From DASUPK01 sp963821705 (lineage in GTDB: Bacteria > Actinomycetota > Thermoleophilia > Solirubrobacterales > 70-9), in contig CAWGEV010000007.1 in assembly GCA_963821705.1 (NCBI GenBank), forward strand, positions 740,042 through 804,041: a DNA stretch of 64,000 nt, given 5' to 3'. A model generated the notes under the pieces. That model was not told where the DNA came from and ran no database searches. It saw only the letters and a program-made list of their open reading frames with translations. Numbering within the stretch: the first letter of the stretch is position 1; every line of letters begins with the position of its first letter. This document shows positions 48,580-57,168 of the stretch, piece by piece. Position numbers and translations under genes: made by a program.

Positions 48580-50157
48580 TCACAGCCCCCGCCTTGCCAG
48601 GACGAACGCGACCGTCCGCAACATGGTCTTGACGTCCAGCCACAGCGACCACTTGGCGCCATAGAGGTAGTCGATCTTCACCATCTCGTTGAGCGGAATC
48701 CGGGCCGAGCCGAAGATCTGCCAGGGACCGGTCATCCCGGGCGGGAGCTCGAGTCGTGACCGCCGCCACCCCTCGATCTGGCTGTCCTCGTCGAGGACGA
48801 GCGGCCGCGGGCCGACCAGAGACATCTCGCCACGCAGCACGTTGATCAGCTGCGGGAGCTCATCGAGCGAGATCCGGCGCAGGCGGTCGCCGACCCGCGT
48901 GATTCGCGGATCGTCCTTGATCTTGAAGAGGCCGCCACCCGCCTCGTTACGGGCAGTCAGCCCGGACTTCTGGGCGTCGGCGCCGTCCACCATGGTGCGG
49001 AACTTGAGCATCTCGAAGGGGACGCCGTTCCGGCCCATGCGCCGCTGCCGGAAGAGGACGGGACCCCGCGAGTCGAGCTTGATCGCGACCGCGATCGCCG
49101 CCAGGAACGGCGAGAGCACGATCAGTCCCAGCCCGGAGCCGACGAAATCGAACGCGCGCTTGACGGCCTCCGAGGAGCGGGTCAGCCCGAAGCGTCGCAT
49201 CCCGAGCATGGTGATCCCGTCAACGTCGTCCAGCTCGACCGAGGAGCCGACGACCTCCGGCAGCCGGGGCAGGACGCTCACCCGGACTCCCATTGACTTG
49301 AGCGTTCGAGTCGTGTTCAGCAGGTAATCGGTGCTCGCGCCTCGCGGCGCGATGATCACCCGCTCGATCTGCTCGCTGGCCAGCAGGCGCTCCAGACCCT
49401 CGCCGTCTTGCCGGGAATGGCCGTTGCTGTTCCCGTTCCCGTTCGTACCCTCTTGCGGCGGGAGTGGCGCCCTGCAGACCACCCGCGCCTTCAGGCCGGC
49501 CGCTTCGGCGAACCGGCGGGTGATCCAGGTATCGGTGGCGCTGTCACCCAGCACGAGGCACCGCTCTTCGCCCGACATCGCGCGCGCAGCCTGCCTGGCA
49601 AGGCTCCGCGTCGCCACCATGCCGAGAAACAGGAGCGCCCAGACTCCGACCGCCTGGTCCCTGCCGAAATCCCCCTGGACGATCAGGTTCCCGGCCAGCC
49701 AGATGAGGAGCGCGTAGAGCGTCGCAACCCAGAACAGGGTTGGAACCTCGTCGAGGGTCGTCTTCTTGATCAGGTGCTCATCGCGGTCGTAGAGCCCCGT
49801 GACCTTCCCGACCACGAGAACCAGGGGAAGCGCGAGGATGGCAGCGGGATTGAGAGAATCGTGACCCAGGATCGGCACGCCGATCAGCACTGCGATCCCC
49901 GCTGATGCGACGTCGGCGATCGCCAGGGTTCGACGATAGATCGCATCCCGCCGGTATGCGGCCGCGGGCAGACGGCCCTCCGGGAGCTGCTCCCGGATTG
50001 CCGGTTCGGGGGCCGCCGGCCTCGAGAACGGATCCGCCCGCAAGGACGGGAACGGGGTTGGCCGGGCGACCTGATCCGTCGTCGCGCTCGGGCCCATCTC
50101 CAGGAGCTGGTCCGTCGGATCGAAATCGGGGTGCGGCTTCAGTTGGTGTTTGGCCAT
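48580..50157 (-). CDS. polyprenyl-phosphate sugar-1-phosphate transferase (WbaP/WcaJ type)
   Basis: This 525-residue membrane enzyme starts repeat-unit synthesis by moving sugar-1-phosphate from a nucleotide sugar to undecaprenyl phosphate. The N-terminal half has four to five transmembrane helices (about 72-195) and a nucleotide-binding-like soluble domain containing an Asn/Gly linker. The catalytic domain from about residue 335 has KRAFDFVGSGLGLIVLSPFLA, RQRRMGRNGVPFEMLKFRTM, ITRVGDRLRRISLDELPQLINVLRGEMSLVGPRPL and PGMTGPWQI. The start at 50157 has GAGGGAGG right before it. It heads the polysaccharide locus, divergent from the methyltransferase gene. Confidence 0.9.
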   Translation of the reverse strand: MAKHQLKPHPDFDPTDQLLEMGPSATTDQVARPTPFPSLRADPFSRPAAPEPAIREQLPEGRLPAAAYRRDAIYRRTLAIADVASAGIAVLIGVPILGHDSLNPAAILALPLVLVVGKVTGLYDRDEHLIKKTTLDEVPTLFWVATLYALLIWLAGNLIVQGDFGRDQAVGVWALLFLGMVATRSLARQAARAMSGEERCLVLGDSATDTWITRRFAEAAGLKARVVCRAPLPPQEGTNGNGNSNGHSRQDGEGLERLLASEQIERVIIAPRGASTDYLLNTTRTLKSMGVRVSVLPRLPEVVGSSVELDDVDGITMLGMRRFGLTRSSEAVKRAFDFVGSGLGLIVLSPFLAAIAVAIKLDSRGPVLFRQRRMGRNGVPFEMLKFRTMVDGADAQKSGLTARNEAGGGLFKIKDDPRITRVGDRLRRISLDELPQLINVLRGEMSLVGPRPLVLDEDSQIEGWRRSRLELPPGMTGPWQIFGSARIPLNEMVKIDYLYGAKWSLWLDVKTMLRTVAFVLARRGL

Positions 50158-50302
50158 CCTCCCTCTTGACACAAACGGCCCTGATGCGCGCCACGCAACG
50201 CGTGCCACCGCCAGATCCAACGTAATTGGAACCCGTCCCAAGGAGGAACGGGACGCACGGGAGAATCGCCGCCGCTCCGACGTTGGTGAACCTAGACCGT
50301 TC

Positions 50303-51580
50303 ATGCACGTCGAGCTTCGAGACAGGATCGATCCGCAGTCCGGCGCGGTCGGCGCGCCCACCTGCCGCTTTTGCTCGGCACCCCTTCGCCACACCTTCGT
50401 GGACCTAGGCATGTCGCCGCTGTGCGAGAGCTACGTGCCCCCGGAGCGACTCGGCGAGATGGAGCCCTTCTACCCGCTCCATGCCCGCGTCTGCGAACAG
50501 TGTCTCCTCGTGCAGCTCGAGGAGTTCGTCGCGCCCGGGGAGATCTTCACCGAATACGCCTACTTCTCCTCTTACTCGGACTCCTGGGTGGCCCATGCCC
50601 GCGACTACGTCGAGTCGGTGATCGAGCGCTTCGGGCTCGGGCCGAACAGCCAGGTCGTGGAGCTGGCCAGCAATGACGGCTACCTGCTCCAGCACGTCGT
50701 CGAGCGGGGCATCCCGGCGCTGGGGGTCGAGCCCGCGGCGAACGTCGCCGAGGTCGCCCGGGAACGTGGGATCGAGACCGTGGTCGACTTCTTCGGCCGG
50801 GACCTCGCGTCGACGCTCGTGGCCCAGGGCCGCCAGGCGGACCTGCTGGTCGCGAACAACGTGTTCGCCCACGTCCCGGATCTGAACGACTTCACAGGAG
50901 GCATGGAACGAGTACTGGCTCCCGGCGGCGTGGTCACGATCGAGTTTCCCCACCTGGCCCGCCTGATTGAGGCGAATCAGTTCGACACGATCTACCACGA
51001 GCATTTTTCCTACTTCTCGCTCCTGAGCGCTCGGACCGTTCTCCGCGCCCACGGCCTCGAGGTGTTCGACGTCGACGAGCTTCCCACGCATGGCGGCTCG
51101 CTGCGCGTGTACGCCCAGCGGAGGGACGATGGCGGCCATGCGGTCAGCGCGCGCGTGGCGGAGCTTGCCGAGCGCGAGCGGGAGCTCGAGCTCGACCGCC
51201 TCGAGGGCTACAGCGGGTTCGCGCAGGGCGTCATCGAGACGAAGTGGAGGCTGCTCGAGTTCCTGATCGGATGCCGCCGGGATGGCAAGCGCGTCGCCGG
51301 CTACGGCGCTCCGGGCAAGGGGAACACGCTGCTCAACTACTGCGGCATCCGCACCGACCTGCTCGAGTTCACGGTCGACCGCAATCCCTACAAGCAGGGG
51401 CAGTTCCTGCCCGGGACACGGATCCCCATTCACGATCCCCACGAGCTCGAGCGAGCCCAGCCCGACTTCATCCTGATCCTTCCCTGGAATCTGACCGACG
51501 AGATCGTCGGTCAGCTCTCCCACCTGCGCGCGCGGGGAGCCCGTTTCGTCGTCCCGATCCCGGAGGTGAGAGTCATATGA
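50303..51580 (+). CDS. NDP-sugar C-methyltransferase-like protein
   Basis: This 425-residue, three-domain enzyme has an N-terminal zinc-binding domain (CRFCSAPLRHTFVDLGMSPLCESYV ... CEQCLLVQLEE), a SAM domain (VVELASNDGYLLQHVVERGIPALGVEPAANVAEVA) and a C-terminal C-methyltransferase domain (GYGAPGKGNTLLNYCGI; VDRNPYKQGQFLPGTRIPI). The same architecture occurs in NDP-hexose 3-C-methyltransferases such as TylCIII. It begins a coupled cassette: its stop overlaps the next start (ATGA). Confidence 0.9.
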   Translation: MHVELRDRIDPQSGAVGAPTCRFCSAPLRHTFVDLGMSPLCESYVPPERLGEMEPFYPLHARVCEQCLLVQLEEFVAPGEIFTEYAYFSSYSDSWVAHARDYVESVIERFGLGPNSQVVELASNDGYLLQHVVERGIPALGVEPAANVAEVARERGIETVVDFFGRDLASTLVAQGRQADLLVANNVFAHVPDLNDFTGGMERVLAPGGVVTIEFPHLARLIEANQFDTIYHEHFSYFSLLSARTVLRAHGLEVFDVDELPTHGGSLRVYAQRRDDGGHAVSARVAELAERERELELDRLEGYSGFAQGVIETKWRLLEFLIGCRRDGKRVAGYGAPGKGNTLLNYCGIRTDLLEFTVDRNPYKQGQFLPGTRIPIHDPHELERAQPDFILILPWNLTDEIVGQLSHLRARGARFVVPIPEVRVI

Positions 51581-52395
51581 AGGTCGTGATCTTCTGCGGT
51601 GGCCAGGGCCTGCGGATGCGGGAGGCGTCCCAGGTGGTGCCGAAACCGATGATCCCGATCGGCCCCCGGCCGGTCCTCTGGCACGTGATGAAGTACTACG
51701 CCCACTTCGGCTTCACCGACTTCGTGCTCTGCCTGGGCTACAAGGCCGAGGCGATCAAGCAGTTCTTCCTGACCTACAACGAGGCGATGGCGAACGACTT
51801 CGTGCTGTCCAACGGAGGCGCGGACGTCCACCTGCTGAAGACCGACATCCACGACTGGAACATCACCTTCGTCGACACCGGGCTGCGTACGCCGATCGGC
51901 GAGCGACTGCGCGCCGTCCGCCACCTGCTGGCCGAGGACGAGCTCTTCCTGGCCAACTACGGAGACACGCTGACCGACGCGAACCTGCCCGTGATGATCG
52001 ATCGCGCCAGGGAGGCTGATGCGACCGCGAGCTTCCTCGCGGTGCGCCCGAACTACAGCTTCCACGTGGTTTCGATCGACGACGACGGGCGCGCCCGGGA
52101 GATGCGGGACGTGATGCGCTCCGACATCTGGATCAACGGCGGCTACTTCGTCCTGCGGAGGGAGTTCCTCGATGAGTTGCAGCCCGGCGAGGACCTCGTC
52201 GAGGAGCCCCTGCAGAGACTGCTCCCGGGCGGCAAGGTGCTCGCCCAGCGGCACCACGGATTCTGGGCGCCAATGGACACGCTGAAGGACCAGCAGTGGC
52301 TCGAGACCATGCACGAGGACGGCAGCGCGCCCTGGCAGGTCTGGGACCCGGACCGCGTCACCCACCGCGATCTCGACTACGCGGCCTCTGCATGA
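51577..52395 (+). CDS. sugar-1-phosphate nucleotidylyltransferase, RfbF-like
   Basis: This 272-residue enzyme starts MKVVIFCGGQGLRMREASQVVPKPMIPIGPRPVLWHVMKYYAHFGFTDFVLCLGY, the layout of glucose-1-phosphate cytidylyltransferase RfbF rather than dTDP-glucose synthases. NYGDTLTDANL holds the metal-binding Asp. It probably makes the activated sugar for the cassette. It overlaps genes on both sides by 4 bp. Confidence 0.88.
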   Translation: MKVVIFCGGQGLRMREASQVVPKPMIPIGPRPVLWHVMKYYAHFGFTDFVLCLGYKAEAIKQFFLTYNEAMANDFVLSNGGADVHLLKTDIHDWNITFVDTGLRTPIGERLRAVRHLLAEDELFLANYGDTLTDANLPVMIDRAREADATASFLAVRPNYSFHVVSIDDDGRAREMRDVMRSDIWINGGYFVLRREFLDELQPGEDLVEEPLQRLLPGGKVLAQRHHGFWAPMDTLKDQQWLETMHEDGSAPWQVWDPDRVTHRDLDYAASA

Positions 52396-53051
52396 TGGTG
52401 CCGCTGCTGCTCGGCCTGCCCGAAGCGTCGGTGGCTCGAGCCCTCGTCATCGGCGCCCACCCGGACGACATCGAGATCGGCTGCGCCGGAACGCTCCTGA
52501 AGCTGATCGAGGACTCCGCGATCTCCGAGATTCGCTGGGTCGTCCTCAGTGGCGAGGGCGAGCGCGCGAGGGAGGCGCGCAGAAGCGCCGAGGCGCTGCT
52601 CGATGGCGTGCCGAGAAGCGAGGTGGTGATCCGCGACTTCCCGGACGGCTTCTTGCCCTATGAGGGCAAGAAGGTGAAGGACTTCTTCGAAGGCTTGAAG
52701 AGGGAGTTTTCGCCGGACGTCGTCTTCACCCATCAGCGCGACGACCTCCACCAGGACCACCGGGTCACCTGCGAGCTGACCTGGAACACCTTCCGCGACC
52801 ACCTGATCCTCGAGTACGAGGTGCCGAAGTACGACGGCGACATGAGCGCGCCCAACGCGTTCGTCCCGCTCTCCGAGCGGCTCTCGCAGCGCAAGATCGC
52901 GCACCTGATGGACCACTTCGCCTCCCAGCGGTCCAAGCACTGGTTCCGGGAGGACCTGTTCACCAGCCTGCTGCGCCTGCGCGGCATGGAGTGCAACTCC
53001 CCCAGCTCCCACGCGGAGGCCTTCTACTGCCGCAAGGCTGTGCTCGCGTGA
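52392..53051 (+). CDS. PIG-L family deacetylase
   Basis: This 219-residue protein has the zinc motif VIGAHPDDIEIGCAGT near residue 20 and HQRDDLHQDHRV around 117-128 with the third ligand. The family removes acetyl from N-acetylglucosamine-type sugars in GPI, mycothiol and antibiotic pathways. Coupled on both sides (ATGA, GTGA). An N-deacetylation of the cassette sugar is a reasonable inference. Confidence 0.88.
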   Translation: MMVPLLLGLPEASVARALVIGAHPDDIEIGCAGTLLKLIEDSAISEIRWVVLSGEGERAREARRSAEALLDGVPRSEVVIRDFPDGFLPYEGKKVKDFFEGLKREFSPDVVFTHQRDDLHQDHRVTCELTWNTFRDHLILEYEVPKYDGDMSAPNAFVPLSERLSQRKIAHLMDHFASQRSKHWFREDLFTSLLRLRGMECNSPSSHAEAFYCRKAVLA

Positions 53052-54412
53052 CCCCGGTCCTCGCAGAGCCCGCGCAGCGTGCGGACACGGGACGCGAGGC
53101 GTATCAGCTGATGCGCCGGCTGTTTCCGCTCTGCCGCAGCCTGACCGGTGACGGCGTGCGGGCCACCTTCGACGTTCTCGAGGAGCACCTGGCGATCACT
53201 CGGACCGAGATCCCAAGCGGCACCCGGGTGTTCGACTGGGTCGTGCCCGACGAGTGGAACCTCCGCGACGCCTACATCACCGGCCCGGACGGAGCCCGAG
53301 TGGTCGACTGCCGCGATTCCAACCTTCATATCGTCTCCTACAGCGAGCCGGTGCGAACCACGCTCCCGTTGGACCGGCTGAGGGAGCGCCTGTTCACGCT
53401 CCCCGAGCAGCCGGACGCGATCCCGTATCGGACCTCCTACTACGAGCGCACCTGGGGGTTCTGCCTATCGCACCGCCAACTGCTCCGGCTGCAACCGGGC
53501 GAATACGAGGTGGTGATCGACTCCACCCTCGAGCCGGGACACCTCTCCTATGCCGAGCACCGGATCCCGGGCGAGGAGGAGGGGGAGGTCCTGGTCTCGA
53601 CGTACGTCTGCCACCCCTCCCTCGCCAACGACAACCTCTCGGGGATCGCCGTCGCGACCATGCTCGCGAAGCGGCTGACGGAGCGCCGGCTGCGGCACTC
53701 CTACCGCTTCCTGTTCGCCCCCGGCACGATCGGCCCGCTGGCCTGGCTCCATCAGAACCGGGCGGGGCTCGATCGCATCGAGCACGGCCTGACGCTGTCG
53801 TGCATCGGCGACGAGGGGGAGCTGACCTATAAGCGCAGCCGCCGCGGCGACGCCGAGATCGACAGGGCGATGGAGACGGTGCTGCGCGATTCCGGCGAGC
53901 CCCACCGGATTCTTCCCTGGGAGCCGTGGGGCGGTGACGAGCGCCAGTTCTGCTCCCCGGGGTTCGACCTGCCGGTCGGCACCTTGATGCGAACTCCGCA
54001 CGGCGAGTTCGACGGCTACCACACCTCGGCCGACGAATTGGAGCGGATCCGGCCCGAGGCCCTGGCCGATGCGGTTGAGAGGTGCCTCGCGCTCGTCGAG
54101 CTGCTCGAGAGCAATCGGCGCCTGACCAACCTGAGCCCCTACGGCGAGCCGCAGCTCGGAAGGCGCGGCCTCTACAGATCAGCCGGCGGAGCCGTCGACA
54201 CGCCGGATGACGAGCGCGCCCTGCTCTGGGTCCTGAACATGTCCGACGGCGACTCGACCCTCCTCGACATCTCCCGGAGCTCGGGGCTCCCGTACCCGGT
54301 CGTCCGCAGGGCCGGGGAGCGCCTTGCGCGTGCCGGCTTGGTGGAACGCAGCAGCGCCGACAACCGTTGGTTGGGAGAAACGATCGATTACCCGACCTTG
54401 GAAAGCCCCTGA
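53048..54412 (+). CDS. DUF4910/DUF2172 aminopeptidase-like protein with winged helix
   Basis: This 454-residue protein starts at GTG 53048, overlapping the deacetylase stop. An aminopeptidase-like core shows probable zinc ligands in VSTYVCHPSLANDNLSG, in GGDERQFCSPG, and H in FDGYHTSADEL. The C-terminal 80 residues (LLWVLNMSDGDSTLLDISRSSGLPYPVVRRAGERLARAGLVE) form a winged helix. Such proteins recur in polysaccharide and natural-product loci next to PIG-L and nucleotidylyltransferase genes; their reaction is unproven. Confidence 0.85.
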   Translation: MTPVLAEPAQRADTGREAYQLMRRLFPLCRSLTGDGVRATFDVLEEHLAITRTEIPSGTRVFDWVVPDEWNLRDAYITGPDGARVVDCRDSNLHIVSYSEPVRTTLPLDRLRERLFTLPEQPDAIPYRTSYYERTWGFCLSHRQLLRLQPGEYEVVIDSTLEPGHLSYAEHRIPGEEEGEVLVSTYVCHPSLANDNLSGIAVATMLAKRLTERRLRHSYRFLFAPGTIGPLAWLHQNRAGLDRIEHGLTLSCIGDEGELTYKRSRRGDAEIDRAMETVLRDSGEPHRILPWEPWGGDERQFCSPGFDLPVGTLMRTPHGEFDGYHTSADELERIRPEALADAVERCLALVELLESNRRLTNLSPYGEPQLGRRGLYRSAGGAVDTPDDERALLWVLNMSDGDSTLLDISRSSGLPYPVVRRAGERLARAGLVERSSADNRWLGETIDYPTLESP

Positions 54413-54429
54413 GAGAGTGAGGATGGGAG

Positions 54430-55335
54430 ATGCCGACGATTTACCAAGACGCCGCCCTGGACGACCAGAGACGCCGCCACCTGCTCTACGGCGGTGATCT
54501 CTTCACCTTCAGTGCTGGTGAGAGCGCCGAGGAGCTGTCCGGACTCGCACGCGAGCTCAGCGAGGCGGCCTTCGCACCGTACGAGCCCACCGTCGCCCAG
54601 GACACCATGCCCGCCGAGCGCTACGTCGAGATCCTCGCCGAGCTCAAGCCTGAGTTCATCCACCATCCCCGCGCGAAGGAGCTGATCGCCGGCCTGCTGT
54701 CGGAGCTTGGGTGCGACCTGGAGAAGACCTACTTCGACGTCCCCCGGCTTCGGACGATGGCGCACGGCGAGTACCTGAACGCCGGACTCGCCTACCAGTT
54801 CCACCCGCATCGCGACACCTGGTTCTCGGCGCCACAGCAGCAGCTCAACTGGTGGCTGCCCGTGTATGAGATCGAGCCTGAGAACTCGATGGCTTTTCAT
54901 CCGCAGTACTTCGAGCGGCCGGTCCGCAACAGCTCCTCCGGCTATGACTACGACGAGTGGAACCGGACGGGGCGCCAGCAGGCGGCCAAGCAGGTCAAGA
55001 AGGAGACCCGCAAGCAACCCCGGCCCGAGGAGCCACTCGATCTGGAGCCGGACCTGCGCATCATCACCCCGCCGGGGGGAACGATCGTCTTCTCCGCGGC
55101 GCAGCTCCACTCGACGGTTCCGAACACGACGGACAGGACCCGGTTCAGCATCGATTTCCGAACGGTCAATCTCGATGACCTAGTGGAGGGGATCGGTGCG
55201 CCCAACATCGACTCCGAGTGCACCGGGACGACCCTGCGGGACTTCCTGCGAGCCAGCGACCTCGAGCCGCTCCCGGACGACGTAGTCACCACGCTCAGCA
55301 AGCCTCCCCCGATCGCTGCCTCAACCGCGTCGTAA
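54430..55335 (+). CDS. 2-oxoglutarate/Fe(II) oxygenase-like protein
   Basis: This 301-residue protein has FHPHRDTWFSAP around 122-133 with the H-x-D pair. Later, AAQLHSTVPNTTDRTRFSIDFRTV has the distal His and an Arg that would bind 2-oxoglutarate. The order and spacing fit the double-stranded beta-helix oxygenases of the phytanoyl-CoA dioxygenase type. The middle (NRTGRQQAAKQVKKETRKQPRPEE) is a charged insertion. Placement after the sugar cassette suggests hydroxylation of the sugar or its acyl group. Fold assignment is from motifs only. Confidence 0.7.
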   Translation: MPTIYQDAALDDQRRRHLLYGGDLFTFSAGESAEELSGLARELSEAAFAPYEPTVAQDTMPAERYVEILAELKPEFIHHPRAKELIAGLLSELGCDLEKTYFDVPRLRTMAHGEYLNAGLAYQFHPHRDTWFSAPQQQLNWWLPVYEIEPENSMAFHPQYFERPVRNSSSGYDYDEWNRTGRQQAAKQVKKETRKQPRPEEPLDLEPDLRIITPPGGTIVFSAAQLHSTVPNTTDRTRFSIDFRTVNLDDLVEGIGAPNIDSECTGTTLRDFLRASDLEPLPDDVVTTLSKPPPIAASTAS

Positions 55336-55345
55336 CGGCCTCGGA

Positions 55346-55879
55346 TCAGACGCGGAGATCGGGCCAGGACCGATCGCGCTCGGAGATGATGCGTTCGGGG
55401 CTGGAGGGCCAGTCGATACCCAGCGCCGGATCGTCCCAGCGCACCCCGCGGGCGGCCTCGGGCACGTAGCGGTGGGACATCTGGTAGAGGACCTCGCTGT
55501 CTTCCTCGAGCGTCTGGTAGCCCTGCGCAAACCCTTCGGGTACGTATGCAAGGCGCTCGCTACGCGCGCTCAGCTCGGCACCGAACCACTGATTGTGACT
55601 CGCTGATTCGGGACGCAGATCGACCATGACGAGAAAGATCGAGCCGCGGGTGCACCGGACCAGCTTGATCTCGGCGTGGGGCACCTCCTGGTAATGCAAG
55701 CCACGCAGAGTATGGCGGCGCCGAGTCTGGATGGCGCTCCCCTGCACGATCCGCATCGGCAGTCCCTGCTCGGCGAACTCCCGCTCGCAGAACGTGCGGG
55801 CAAGGAAGCCTCGCTCGTCGGTGTGTCGTTCCACGTCGATCAGGAACGCACCAGCGAGCGGCGTCGGCTTGAAGATCAC
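55346..55879 (-). CDS. rfbC: dTDP-4-dehydrorhamnose 3,5-epimerase-like protein
   Basis: This 177-residue cupin epimerase has the catalytic His as H62 in HTLRGLHYQ, with IKLVRCTRGSIFLVMVDLRP and LYQMSHRYVPEAARGVRWDDPALGIDWP also present. The usual GFAHGF reads GFAQGY (Gln119). Because no rfbA, rfbB or rfbD is in the window and an RfbF-like enzyme is, its substrate may be a CDP- rather than dTDP-sugar. Its start lies 31 bp from the SDR stop on the same strand. Confidence 0.88.
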   Translation of the reverse strand: MIFKPTPLAGAFLIDVERHTDERGFLARTFCEREFAEQGLPMRIVQGSAIQTRRRHTLRGLHYQEVPHAEIKLVRCTRGSIFLVMVDLRPESASHNQWFGAELSARSERLAYVPEGFAQGYQTLEEDSEVLYQMSHRYVPEAARGVRWDDPALGIDWPSSPERIISERDRSWPDLRV

Positions 55880-55909
55880 CGTCTCAGCGCCGGGGGCGCC
55901 GCAAGTCCA

Positions 55910-56959
55910 TCAGCCGGCCTCGACCGCCACGCGCCAGCGGAGCTCGTCGTCGAGAAGGCCGGCCTCCTGCAGCTCCTGAACCCGGTTGATCCGCAGATAC
56001 CGAGTGCCCGTGAACTCCTGGAAGGTGAGACCGTTCCGAACGTACGCGTCGTGGAGCTGCTCGACCCCGCGGGAAACCGTCCACCGCGGCCGGAACTGTG
56101 GCAGTAGCCGAGCGATCTTCGAGCAATCGACCCGATAGGAGCGCTTGTCGGGACCGCCTCCCTTCGGCGAGCTCCGCTCGCGTGCCGGGCACGATCTGTC
56201 TCGACGATCTCAGCCAGATCCCGGATCCGGTAGTTCTCGCTGCTCGCGCCCACGTTGAACGCCTGGTCATGGACTATCTCGCGCGGTGCCTCGAGCACGG
56301 CGAGGAACGCGGCCGCGAGATGTCCTCGACGTGGACCAGCGGGCGCCACGGGGTCCCGTCGCTCTGGATCAGCACCTCGCCCGTCGTCATCGGCATATCC
56401 GACAAGGTTGTTGACCACCACGTCGGCACGTAGCCTCGGCGAGACTCCGTAGGCGGTCGCGTTGCGCAGGAACGTCGGGCTGAACGAGTCGTCGGCGAGG
56501 GTCGAGATGTCTCGCTCGGCGAGCACCTTCGACTCGCCCGTACGGCGTCACCGGCGCGAACCCTGCGTTCTCGTCCAGCATCTCGTCGCCGGCCTTGCCA
56601 TAGAGGCTGCAGGAGGACGAGAACAGGAAGCGCGTCACTCCCGCGTCCCGTGGCCTTCTCGGCGAGCCGGACCGAGGCCAAATGATTGATGTCGTACGTC
56701 GCCTGCGGGTTCAGGTCTCCAACCGGGTCGTTGCAGACGGCCGCGAGGTGGATCACCGCGTCAAAGCCGACGAGGTCCTCGCCCGCCACGTCGCGGACGT
56801 CCGTGCGCATCGATTGGATCTCGGGTGGCTCGGCGCCGAAGGTGCAGGCAGCGAAGAGGTCGAAGTCGAGTCCGACAACCTCGTGGCCGGCTTCGCTCGA
56901 GCACGGGGACGATCACGGAGCCGATGTAGCCGTTGATGACCGGTGACGAGTACGCGCAC
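55910..56959 (-). pseudogene. NAD-dependent sugar epimerase/dehydratase (SDR) with many frameshifts
   Basis: Reading across frames restores a complete SDR of about 350 residues. The start is GTG 56959 with AGGAGG six bases before it (VRVLVTG...NGYIGS), then GLDFDLFAACTFGA, DAVIHLAAVCNDPVGDLNPQATYDINH, RFLFSSSCSLYGKAGDEML, TPYG...SKVLAERDISTLADDSFSPTFLRNATAYGVSPRLRADVVVNNLVG and SDGTPWRPLVHVEDI. It ends WRVAVEAG at TGA 55910-55912. About eight single-base indels interrupt it, near 56935, 56897, 56649, 56539, 56391, 56314, 56197 and 56162. No stop or lost motif occurs in the restored frame. It acts in nucleotide-sugar modification together with the RfbC-like protein. Confidence 0.82.
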
Positions 56960-57168
56960 TTTGAGCCTCCTGGGACAGTCGGGCGTGTCAGCCGACGCGG
57001 CGGCTGTTGAGGAACTAACGACCACCGACGGGTGATTCGTGCGCTCTTCCTCGCCGGTTATCCGAGCAATTAAGTGCCGCTCAGCTTCGTTATTACGGTG
57101 GGCCACTCACGGTGCCGACAGTGGTTGGTGTGGTCCGAGTCCGAGCAGCACTTGAAGAGGAGGTAGTC

